Source: Pseudomonas fluorescens HK44
GTDB taxonomy: Bacteria > Pseudomonadota > Gammaproteobacteria > Pseudomonadales > Pseudomonadaceae
Assembly: GCF_000217955.3 (NCBI RefSeq)
Contig: NZ_AFOY02000015.1
Coordinates: 1,355,743 to 1,419,742, forward strand
Length of the DNA stretch: 64,000 bases
Direction of reading: 5' to 3'
In this document: positions 34,123 to 41,266 of the stretch, piece by piece
Layout: each line of letters starts with the position of its first letter
Numbering within the stretch: position 1 is the stretch's first letter
Notes under the pieces: model-generated
What the model was told of the DNA's origin: nothing
Databases searched by the model: none
Seen by the model: only the letters and a program-made list of their open reading frames with translations
Made by a program: the position numbers and the translations under genes

Positions 34123-35043
34123 ATGCCTGCCAACCACTTCAACACCCACTGCCCCGACTGGGCCACTGCCCTGCTCAACGGCTTCAGTCAGATTTTCCTC
34201 CAGCGCCATCCGCTGTGCGGTTTGCTGTGCCTGTTGGCCATCCTGTTTACCGCTCCGACGTTGCTCGGCGGTGCCCTGTTGGGTGGCGTGGCCGGTTTGC
34301 TCACTGCACAACGTCGCGGCTACGCCAAGGCTGATCGTCAAGCCGGGATCTTCAGCTACAACGGCGTCTTGCTCGGCCTCTTGCTGAGCCTGCAACTCAG
34401 TTGGTCGGCCATGCTACCGCCACTGATCCTCGCCAGCGGTGGCCTGAGTGCGATCGTCACCCAGCAATGGCTCAAGCGCACTCGCGACCAGCATTCTCTG
34501 CCCGCCTACACCGCACCTTTCGTGGGATTGGGCTGGATACTGCTGAGCGTTGCTGCCCCGGCCCACTCGGCACCTGCGCCACTGACAGAACTCGATGCCC
34601 TGAGCCTGCTCGGTGCCGAGTTCAAAGGCCTGGGCCAAGTCATCTTCCTCGATCATCCCCTGGCAGGTGTGTTGATCGCCGCCGGTTTGCTGCTTGCCAA
34701 CCGCCGCGCCGCGCTCTGGGCGCTGACGGGTTCCGCCGCGGGTTTGCTCTGCGCCTTGTGGCTGAACGAGACTCCCGGCGCATTGCTCGGCCTTTATGGC
34801 TACAACCCGGCACTGGCCGCCCTCGCCTTCAGCCAGCAACGCCGCCAACCCTGGCTGCCACTGCTGGGTATCGCATTGGCGATCCTCCTCACACCGGCGT
34901 TCGCTGCCGTGGGGCTGGCGACCCTGACCGCGCCGTTCATCCTCGCCTGCTGGTTGCTGCGTTCGGGTATTCACCTGCTGCGCCAAGCGACCACAGACAG
35001 TGCGCCTTGCCAAACCTCGGAGAATCAACCTAGGCTGCGCTGA
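34123..35043 (+). CDS. Urea transporter (UT family)
   Basis: A 306-residue, very hydrophobic protein with about ten membrane helices and the internal duplication of the UT fold. The N-terminal half has FLQRHPLCGLLCLLAILFTA and GIFSYNGVLLGLLLSL; the C-terminal half has the matching GYNPALAALAF. Such channels let urea cross the cytoplasmic membrane passively. The ATG at 34123 was chosen; ten upstream in-frame codons lie next to the REP element. No urease genes are adjacent. Confidence 0.87.
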   Translation: MPANHFNTHCPDWATALLNGFSQIFLQRHPLCGLLCLLAILFTAPTLLGGALLGGVAGLLTAQRRGYAKADRQAGIFSYNGVLLGLLLSLQLSWSAMLPPLILASGGLSAIVTQQWLKRTRDQHSLPAYTAPFVGLGWILLSVAAPAHSAPAPLTELDALSLLGAEFKGLGQVIFLDHPLAGVLIAAGLLLANRRAALWALTGSAAGLLCALWLNETPGALLGLYGYNPALAALAFSQQRRQPWLPLLGIALAILLTPAFAAVGLATLTAPFILACWLLRSGIHLLRQATTDSAPCQTSENQPRLR

Positions 35044-35064
35044 TTTATGGCCAAGGCGATTTGA

Positions 35065-35889
35065 ATGGACAGCAATGAGACGTGGCGTAATCGCCTGTAC
35101 GTGATGATTTTCCAGACCGACACGGTGGCCGGGCGACGCTTCGATAAAACGCTGCTGCTGATCATCCTCGCCAGCCTGGTGGTGGTGATCCTCGACAGCA
35201 TCGATGACGTTCATCAGAACTTCGCCAACACCCTGGCGTACATCGAGTGGGGTTTTACCCTGATCTTCCTGGTCGAGTACATGTTGCGCTTGTACTGCTC
35301 GCCCAGGCCGCTGCGTTACGCCTTCAGTTTTTACGGGCTTGTGGATTTGCTGGCGATTGTTCCAGGCATCCTTGCGCTGTATTACAGTGACGCGCAGTAC
35401 CTGTTGATCATCCGAATCATCCGTATGCTGCGGATCTTTCGCGTGCTCAAATTGCTCCCCTACCTGAAGCAGGCTCATTACCTGCTCGACGCCCTGCGCG
35501 GCAGCAAACAGAAAATCATCGTATTCCTGCTCAGCGTCTGCACGCTGGTAACAGTGTTCGGCACACTGATGTATGTGGTCGAAGGCCCGGAGCATGGCTT
35601 TACCAGCATTCCCAAAGGGATCTATTGGGCGATCGTCACCCTGACCACCGTCGGCTACGGCGACATCGTGCCCAGGACTGCGCTTGGGCAGGTTATCTCC
35701 TCAATGGTGATGATCACCGGTTACTCGATCATCGCCGTCCCCACCGGGATTTTTACCGCCGAACTGGCCAACGCCATGCGCGGCGAACAGCTGCAACATG
35801 ACTGCCCGGTGTGCCGCAAAAACCAGCATGAACACAGCGCGGCATTTTGCTCCCGCTGCGGCAATGCACTGTTCAAAAAAATAGAATAA
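35065..35889 (+). CDS. Voltage-gated potassium-type ion channel with C-terminal zinc ribbon
   Basis: A 274-residue six-helix ion channel. The voltage sensor S4 is arginine-rich (IIRIIRMLRIFRVLKLL, about 115-131). The selectivity filter TTVGYGD (194-200) is that of potassium channels, followed by the S6 gate helix. The cytoplasmic tail after MRGEQLQHD has two CXXC pairs (CPVC and CSRC) about 15 residues apart, forming a small zinc ribbon. It starts 21 bases after the urea transporter and may share its transcript. Confidence 0.9.
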   Translation: MDSNETWRNRLYVMIFQTDTVAGRRFDKTLLLIILASLVVVILDSIDDVHQNFANTLAYIEWGFTLIFLVEYMLRLYCSPRPLRYAFSFYGLVDLLAIVPGILALYYSDAQYLLIIRIIRMLRIFRVLKLLPYLKQAHYLLDALRGSKQKIIVFLLSVCTLVTVFGTLMYVVEGPEHGFTSIPKGIYWAIVTLTTVGYGDIVPRTALGQVISSMVMITGYSIIAVPTGIFTAELANAMRGEQLQHDCPVCRKNQHEHSAAFCSRCGNALFKKIE

Positions 35890-35978
35890 GCACAGTACTT
35901 TTTAATCTTTAAAGGGATATGTAGCCCCGGCTATAGTCGACGGCGAATTGCCTTCATCTCGAACAAAAGGAATGTGCA

Positions 35979-36977
35979 GTGAAAAAGATCTTTGGCGCCT
36001 CACTTCTGGCCGCTGGCCTGACCCTCGCCAGCGTGGCCCAGGCCGCACCGACCCTGCTCAACGTGTCCTACGACGTGATGCGCGATTTCTACAAGGACTA
36101 CAACACTGCCTTCCAGAAACACTGGCAAGCCGAGCACAACGAAAACATCACCTTGCAGATGTCCTTCGGCGGCTCCAGCAAACAGGCCCGTTCAGTGATC
36201 GACGGCCTGCCGGCTGACGTCATTACCATGAACATGGCCACCGACATCAACGCCCTGGTCGACGACGGCAAACTGGTCCCGGACAACTGGGTGACTCGCC
36301 TGCCGGACCACAGCGCGCCGTTCACCTCGGCCACCGTGTTTATCGTGCGCAAGGGCAACCCAAAAGCCCTGAAAGACTGGCCCGACTTGCTCAAGGACGG
36401 CGTGCAAGTGATCGTGCCCAACCCGAAAACCTCGGGCAACGGCCGCTACACGTATTTGTCGGCCTGGGGTTACGTGCTGAAAAACGGCGGTGACGAAAAC
36501 AAGGCCAAGGCCTTCGTCGGCAAGCTGTTCAAACAAGCCCCGGTACTCGACACCGGTGGCCGCGCCGCCACCACCACCTTCATGACCAACCAGATCGGCG
36601 ACGTACTGGTGACCTTCGAGAACGAAGCGGAAATGATCGCCCGCGAGTTCGGTCGCGACCAATTCGAAGTCATCTACCCAAGCGTCTCCGCCGAGGCCGA
36701 GCCGCCAGTCAGCGTGGTCGACAAAGTCGTCGACAAGAAAGGCACCCGCGCTGCCGCCGAGGAATACCTGAAGTACCTGTGGTCCCCAGAAGGCCAGGAA
36801 ATCGCCGCCGCCAACTACCTGCGTCCGCGTGACCCAGCGGTACTGGCCAAGCACACCGACCGCTTCCCGAAAGTCGACTTCCTGTCGGTGGAGAAAACCT
36901 TCGGTGACTGGCGTACCGTGCAGAAAACCCACTTCAACGACGGCGGGGTTTTCGACCAGATTTACAACGGGCAGTAA
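35979..36977 (+). CDS. sbp: Sulfate ABC transporter periplasmic binding protein
   Basis: A 332-residue secreted protein that delivers sulfate (or thiosulfate) to the CysTWA importer. The start is a GTG at 35979 after AAAAGGA. The signal peptide is KKIFGASLLAAGLTLASVAQ with cleavage after AQA, giving mature APTLLNVSYDVMRDFYKDYN, the standard Sbp N-terminus; FGGSSKQARSVIDGL is the ligand-binding segment. A -10-like TATAGT at 35932-35937 suggests its own promoter. The cysTWA genes are not in the window. A terminator follows. Confidence 0.96.
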   Translation: MKKIFGASLLAAGLTLASVAQAAPTLLNVSYDVMRDFYKDYNTAFQKHWQAEHNENITLQMSFGGSSKQARSVIDGLPADVITMNMATDINALVDDGKLVPDNWVTRLPDHSAPFTSATVFIVRKGNPKALKDWPDLLKDGVQVIVPNPKTSGNGRYTYLSAWGYVLKNGGDENKAKAFVGKLFKQAPVLDTGGRAATTTFMTNQIGDVLVTFENEAEMIAREFGRDQFEVIYPSVSAEAEPPVSVVDKVVDKKGTRAAAEEYLKYLWSPEGQEIAAANYLRPRDPAVLAKHTDRFPKVDFLSVEKTFGDWRTVQKTHFNDGGVFDQIYNGQ

Positions 36978-36994
36978 GTGCTGGACCAGCAGTG

Positions 36995-37059
36995 AAAAAA
37001 GGCGACCTCAGTAGTCAATGCCAGTCAGTTAAGGCATTAACCTCAGTAGTCGCCTTTTT
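36995..37059. terminator. Bidirectional terminator between sbp and the DUF5666-like gene
   Basis: AAAAAAGGCGACC at the left pairs with GTCGCCTTTTT at the right, with an inner AATGCC/GGCATT stem. The direct repeat CCTCAGTAGTC occurs on both sides of the loop. T runs exist on both strands, so it can end both the sbp message and the minus-strand gene that stops at 37076. Confidence 0.85.
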
Positions 37060-37075
37060 CATACCCGCAGGTGAC

Positions 37076-37705
37076 TCACATCGGCGGTGCCGCACCATCC
37101 TTGCCGGCCGAAATCGATTGCGCCGTCAGCGTGCCGTCAGCGCTTTGGGTGGCGAACAACACGACCTTGACCCCGACTTTGAGCAGGCTGCGATCAGCCG
37201 GTGTCAGGTTGACGATCGGCACGTCTTCCGGCACCAGGATGGTCTGCTGGCCGCCCTTGTAATTGACGGTCAGGACTCGGCCATTGTTGACCACCAGATC
37301 AGCGACAATGCCATTGGTCATGCTGCTGCCCTTGACCAGATCGAACGGACGGTGGCCGTCGCCGGTGCCAGCCATTTCGGGTGGGAACACATGCACTTCC
37401 AGTGCCTTGAGCGTGCCATCGTCTTGCGGTATCGCCGCTGAGCCAATGTAGCTGCCGGGCTTGATGTCTTCGATGTTGGCCGGGGTTACGGCGCGAACCT
37501 GGGTGTCCTTGGTCAACTGGATGACCACGTTCTCGCCCGTGTTGGCGCGCACTTTCAAGACTTCTTCGGACACCCCGGTGATTTCACCGCGCACGCCGAT
37601 ACGCATTCCCGGTGCATCCTCGGCCAGAACAGAAGTGGCGATCAGCGCGCACCCCAGGAAAATCGCGCCAATGTTGTGTATCAGGCTACCAAACATCGTT
37701 TTCAT
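37076..37705 (-). CDS. Secreted protein with DUF5666-like beta-barrel repeats, function unknown
   Basis: A 209-residue protein with a signal peptide (MKTMFGSLIHNIGAIFLGCA, cleavage near LAE-DAP). The mature part has two or three OB-like repeats of about 60 residues, each with a GxI.GV/VLTV pattern, such as RGEITGVSEEVLKVRANTGE and VVNNGRVLTVNYKGGQQTIL, resembling DUF5666. The start is the ATG at 37705; an in-frame extension of 36 codons upstream lacks a signal peptide and was rejected. No partner gene is evident. Confidence 0.75.
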   Translation of the reverse strand: MKTMFGSLIHNIGAIFLGCALIATSVLAEDAPGMRIGVRGEITGVSEEVLKVRANTGENVVIQLTKDTQVRAVTPANIEDIKPGSYIGSAAIPQDDGTLKALEVHVFPPEMAGTGDGHRPFDLVKGSSMTNGIVADLVVNNGRVLTVNYKGGQQTILVPEDVPIVNLTPADRSLLKVGVKVVLFATQSADGTLTAQSISAGKDGAAPPM

Positions 37706-37837
37706 GGGACCGGTTTCCACTGATGAAACGTTGAAAAATGACTGATACAAGAGGGCTCGACCGCCCAGATAAATCATATGCGCTATGGAACAGGATGAAA
37801 GCTTCGCGGGCATCGAAGCGCCACCTGCGAACAGCCC

Positions 37838-38242
37838 TCAATGCCGTACCAGCTTCTCCATCGCCGCATCCGCCAAAAAGGAAGAGCGGCTTTTGACGTT
37901 GTGCTCACGCACATAACGGTCAATGCGCTGGATAACGTAGCCGGGCAACGTCACGTTGACCTTCTCGGTTTTGCCGAGGTAAGGCGCAATGTCGAGCTCC
38001 AGCATGCCCCAGCCCATGTCGGCAAAATCCGGGTTACTTCGGTGCGCTGCTGCCGAGGTCGGCATCGGAATATCATCCCCGCCGGCTGCGATCTCCTGCA
38101 GCATGATGTGGGCCACTTCAACCGCTGCGTTGTAAGCCTCTTCAAACGTGTCGCCTGCGGTGACGGCGCCCGGAATATCGGGGATCTGAATACCGATGGC
38201 GGTGTTCTCGTCGCCCCACTCGATACAGATTGGATATTGCAT
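37838..38242 (-). CDS. hicB: HicB-type antitoxin with ribbon-helix-helix domain
   Basis: A 134-residue antitoxin of a HicAB module. The N-terminal partial RNase H-like HicB fold is visible (YPICIEWGDENTAIGIQIPD, then IPGAVTAGDTFEEAYNAAVE). The C-terminal ribbon-helix-helix (about 92-134, KVNVTLPGYVIQRIDRYVRE and SRSSFLADAAMEKL) should bind the palindromic operator at 38485-38500. HicB neutralises HicA and represses the operon. Its ATG overlaps the hicA stop as TAATG. Confidence 0.93.
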   Translation of the reverse strand: MQYPICIEWGDENTAIGIQIPDIPGAVTAGDTFEEAYNAAVEVAHIMLQEIAAGGDDIPMPTSAAAHRSNPDFADMGWGMLELDIAPYLGKTEKVNVTLPGYVIQRIDRYVREHNVKSRSSFLADAAMEKLVRH

Positions 38243-38457
38243 TACGGATCTCCTGCGTAACTGGCCACCGGGTAGTGGAGCCCGGCTCGCCTCCTGATGC
38301 TTTTAACCGTTCCAGTCGGCAGGTCTTTCCTGGGATGGGGTACGGGTATCGTGTATGGGCTGTAAGGATGGGTGAAGATGTGATGACTGCCGGTGACCCG
38401 ATCGAGCCTCCAACCCGCCGCCTCAAGCTCTCTGATCAATAACCTGCTCTGCACCAC
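38242..38457 (-). CDS. hicA: HicA-type mRNA interferase toxin
   Basis: A 71-residue double-stranded-RNA-binding-fold toxin that cleaves mRNAs when free of HicB. RLLIRELEAAGWRLDRVTGS and the catalytic-histidine motif TGSHHIFTHP are typical, as is HPRKDLPTGTVKSI. Two adjacent GTG codons can start it (38457 or 38454). A strong AAGGAGG at 38461-38467 is 3 or 6 bases away, so the second GTG is the better spaced. The module is intact. Confidence 0.92.
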   Translation of the reverse strand: MVQSRLLIRELEAAGWRLDRVTGSHHIFTHPYSPYTIPVPHPRKDLPTGTVKSIRRRAGLHYPVASYAGDP

Positions 38458-38484
38458 GCGCCTCCTTGCACCGGCCCAATAAAA

Positions 38485-38500
38485 ATAACTCTAGAGTTAT
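38485..38500. promoter_or_regulatory. hicAB operator, perfect 16-bp palindrome
   Basis: ATAACTCTAGAGTTAT is its own reverse complement and lies 28 bases upstream of the hicA start. HicB carries a ribbon-helix-helix domain, which binds such short palindromes, so autorepression is the expected function. A TATAACT hexamer on the minus strand overlaps it and could be the -10 element. Confidence 0.7.
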
Positions 38501-38611
38501 ATTTACTCAAGCACAAAAAGCCGATGCATGACGTACGGTTGTTTTACAGGGTGTTGAATGGAGCAGCGATTTGCGTAGAGAGGGAGCCGGTATTTCGCTG
38601 AACGCACCTGC

Positions 38612-38641
38612 AAAAACGGCGACCCTGAGGTCGCCGTTTTC
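38612..38641 (-). terminator. Terminator of the lipoprotein gene (ccm side)
   Basis: A perfect 12-bp stem (AAAACGGCGACC with GGTCGCCGTTTT) with a 4-base loop, immediately after the stop at 38643. On the minus strand it ends in TTTTT, so it is a strong Rho-independent terminator, probably for the whole ccm operon plus the lipoprotein gene. Confidence 0.9.
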
Positions 38642-38642
38642 G

Positions 38643-39044
38643 TTACTGGCTGTATTGCTTGCCCAACCCTGGCGGCACGCCATGGATGTCGATCTCTTCC
38701 CACGGCCCGTTCGGGCTGATGCTGCGGCTCCAGCCGTTGTTCCAGCGGTAGTAGGTGCGCTGGCGGTAGAAGGTGTCAGTCTGATTGTCGAGGACGTAGA
38801 CGCCGAGTTTCGCATCCCAGTGGCTGTTGCCGCCCGGTGGTGGAGCGAAGCTCGCCGAGGTACGCGGCTGTGGTTTGCCAGCTTTGTTTGGGGTCATCGG
38901 TTTGCCGGGGGCAGTCGTCGGTTTGTTGCCTGGGTACGATGACGGAATGGGCGGCAACCGCTCTTCATGTGACGGCGGCTGGACCGCACATGCACTTAAC
39001 CCCAAAACCAGACTGAGCAGGGTGATACGAGCGATGGCGGTCAT
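38643..39044 (-). CDS. Small lipoprotein of unknown function at the end of the ccm operon
   Basis: A 133-residue lipoprotein: ITLLSLVLGLSACAVQPP has a good lipobox (LSAC, Cys19). A proline-rich linker (about 22-70) follows, then a compact C-terminal part rich in Trp/Tyr (SHWDAKLGVYVLDNQTDTFY and RWNNGWSRSISPNGPWEEI). It follows ccmI by 14 bases and precedes a terminator, so it is probably co-transcribed with ccm. I recognise no established function. Confidence 0.82.
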   Translation of the reverse strand: MTAIARITLLSLVLGLSACAVQPPSHEERLPPIPSSYPGNKPTTAPGKPMTPNKAGKPQPRTSASFAPPPGGNSHWDAKLGVYVLDNQTDTFYRQRTYYRWNNGWSRSISPNGPWEEIDIHGVPPGLGKQYSQ

Positions 39045-39058
39045 AGCGGATTTCCTGG

Positions 39059-40267
39059 TTATTTATCTGGGCTGTCGATGGTCAATTGTTGCGGCGCGGT
39101 AGTGCTGCTGGCCAAAGGCTTGCTGCGACCGACCCACTCGCCGGCAGTCGGTTGGCCGGCACGGGAAACGCGCGCGACCAGTTGGACTTCAGGAAAGTTC
39201 GACAGTTTCAATTGCGGCATCATTGCGTCGGCATCGCCCAGCTCGACGGTCGCTGGCAGGTCGGCAACGGTCAGGCGCTTGGCTGCCAATGGCGCCGGAG
39301 GGCCTGAAGTGGCACGGGCAAAAATGAACACGCTGTCACCCGGCTGAACCTTGGCTTTCAACTCTGCCGCCAGATCAACCGTCACTTTCAGCAATGCCGA
39401 AGGTTTAGCCGCTACGACGGGCGCCTTGGCAACAGTAGCGCCGCTCGCCTGCAGTTTTTCGGTTGCCCGTGCAATGCCACCTTCCAGCGCGCTGCGCGAA
39501 TTATCTTCGGGTGGCAGTTGCGCCAACAGACGACTCCAGTAATCGATGGCCTCCTGATAACGCTCGCTTTCGAAAGCCGCAATGCCCAACAACCCAAGGC
39601 TGGTGACTTCTTTGGGATCGGTCTTGAGTGCTTCGTCGGTCAGCGCCTGGATCTTGTCCGACCACTTTTTGTTGTCGGCAAAATACTGCGCCTGGGCCCA
39701 CTGGCCGAGCAATTCAGGCTGACGGCCAGCCAATGCCACGGTGCGCTCGAAGATCTTCGCAGCGTCGCCAGGACGGTCCTGAGCCATGTAGGTACGACCA
39801 AGGAAATACAGACCTTCGGCGGAGTCCGGTTGAGCCGCCACAGCGCGTTCGAGACGACGGGTCATCTCTTCCATCGATTGCGGTGCCTGGGCGAATTCGC
39901 GGGTCAGTTCGACCTTGTCGCTGGCGCCGAAATGCATGTACAGCCCCAGACCCAACACCGGTACCAGAATCGCTGCCAGCAGTGGCAACGGTTTGCCCAG
40001 ACGGGAAACCCGACCCGTGTCGGCACCCTCGGTATCGGCCAGCAGTTCACGAGCCGCTTCGTCACGCCCGGCGCTCATTTGCGTCGAATCCAGTACGCCT
40101 TCGGCCTGCTGAGCCTGCAACTCAGCCACGCGCTCCTGGTAAAGCGCCACGTTCAGCGCGGTACGATCCTCTTCACGCTGGGCGCGACGGCCACGCAGAA
40201 CCGGGATCAACAGAAAACTCAGGGCAACCAATAGAAGCAGACCTGCAGCAAGCCAGAAATCAATCAT
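39059..40267 (-). CDS. ccmI: Cytochrome c biogenesis protein CcmI (CycH)
   Basis: An apocytochrome c chaperone of the System I haem ligation complex. The 402-residue protein starts MIDFWLAAGLLLLVALSFLL (two N-terminal membrane helices around a cytoplasmic RRAQREEDR loop with a leucine-zipper-like region). TPR repeats follow (GLYFLGRTYMAQDRPGDAAK), then a C-terminal periplasmic domain. The ATG at 40267 overlaps the ccmH stop by eight bases; the open frame upstream of it lies inside ccmH. Confidence 0.94.
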   Translation of the reverse strand: MIDFWLAAGLLLLVALSFLLIPVLRGRRAQREEDRTALNVALYQERVAELQAQQAEGVLDSTQMSAGRDEAARELLADTEGADTGRVSRLGKPLPLLAAILVPVLGLGLYMHFGASDKVELTREFAQAPQSMEEMTRRLERAVAAQPDSAEGLYFLGRTYMAQDRPGDAAKIFERTVALAGRQPELLGQWAQAQYFADNKKWSDKIQALTDEALKTDPKEVTSLGLLGIAAFESERYQEAIDYWSRLLAQLPPEDNSRSALEGGIARATEKLQASGATVAKAPVVAAKPSALLKVTVDLAAELKAKVQPGDSVFIFARATSGPPAPLAAKRLTVADLPATVELGDADAMMPQLKLSNFPEVQLVARVSRAGQPTAGEWVGRSKPLASSTTAPQQLTIDSPDK

Positions 40268-40733
40268 TCTTGGTGTTATCCAACAGTTGGTCGAGGCGCT
40301 TGCGCTCATCAACAGAAAGCGTGTCTGTACCGGCCGTGCGCTCGGCACGACGGCGACGGACGATTACGGCGATCACCAGCACGCCACCGAGCAACAACCC
40401 GGCCGGGCCAAACCACAGCAATGCCGTCTTGCTGTTCAGGGCTGGCTTGTAGCGAACGAAGTCACCATAGCGATCAACCATGAAGTCGATGATCTGCTGG
40501 TTGTCCTTGCCCTCGCCAAGCATGCGGAAAATCTCTTTGCGCAGGTCAGCGGCAATCGGTGCATTGGAATCGGCAATGTCCTGATTCTGGCACTTGGGGC
40601 AACGCAGTTCTTTGGTCAGTTCGTGAAAACGCTCGCGCTCGGCGTCATTGGCGAACACGTAGGTGTCGATGGCCGCGTGAGCGACGCCAGCGATACTCAG
40701 GCCGAGTACGGCGGCAGCAATCCAGCGCTTCAT
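40260..40733 (-). CDS. ccmH: Cytochrome c biogenesis protein CcmH
   Basis: A periplasmic thiol-redox protein that keeps apocytochrome c cysteines reduced for haem attachment. The 157-residue protein has a signal sequence (MKRWIAAAVLGLSIAGVAHA), the redox motif LRCPKCQNQDIADSNA, and a C-terminal membrane helix (LLWFGPAGLLLGGVLVIAVI). It overlaps ccmG upstream by four bases and ccmI downstream by eight. Confidence 0.95.
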   Translation of the reverse strand: MKRWIAAAVLGLSIAGVAHAAIDTYVFANDAERERFHELTKELRCPKCQNQDIADSNAPIAADLRKEIFRMLGEGKDNQQIIDFMVDRYGDFVRYKPALNSKTALLWFGPAGLLLGGVLVIAVIVRRRRAERTAGTDTLSVDERKRLDQLLDNTKND

Positions 40734-41266
40734 GGCTTGGCCTCATCGACCAGCGCCTGATACTTGGCCGCCAGTTTTTCGCGCCAGACCACTTCGTCGA
40801 TCACCCCGACGTACTTGTCGCGGATGATGCCTTTGGCGTCGATGAAGAAGGTTTCCGGAGCGCCGTAAACGCCGAGGTTCAAGCCCAGGGAGCCTGCCTC
40901 GTCACGGATATCCAGCAGGTACGGGTTGTGGAATTCGACCAGCCACTTCAAGGCATCGGTGTTGATGTCCTTGTAGTTGACGCCATAAATCACCACGCCC
41001 TGCTGGGCCAGCTTGTTCAGCACCGGGTGCTCGACCCGGCAGGAAATGCACCAGGTGCCCCAGACGTTGACCAGGGCCGGTTTGCCCAGCAGATCAGCGC
41101 GGGTCAAGGTCTTGTCGCCTTGCACGGCCGGCAGGGAAAACTCGGGGAACGGCTTGCCGATCATCGCCGAGGGCAGCTCGGCCGGGTCCAGATAGAGACC
41201 CCGGTAAAGAAACACCGCCACCACCAGAAACAGCGCCAGTGGCAACACCATTAACCAACGTCTCAT
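40730..41266 (-). CDS. ccmG: Thiol:disulfide interchange protein CcmG (DsbE)
   Basis: A membrane-anchored thioredoxin-like reductant for CcmH/apocytochrome c. The 178-residue protein has an N-terminal anchor (LMVLPLALFLVVAVFLYRGL), the conserved GKPFPEFSLPAVQG and the active site WGTWCISCRVEHP. The acidic GVNYKD and the cis-proline region APETFFIDAKG are also typical. It has ATGA-type overlaps with ccmF and ccmH. Confidence 0.96.
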   Translation of the reverse strand: MRRWLMVLPLALFLVVAVFLYRGLYLDPAELPSAMIGKPFPEFSLPAVQGDKTLTRADLLGKPALVNVWGTWCISCRVEHPVLNKLAQQGVVIYGVNYKDINTDALKWLVEFHNPYLLDIRDEAGSLGLNLGVYGAPETFFIDAKGIIRDKYVGVIDEVVWREKLAAKYQALVDEAKP

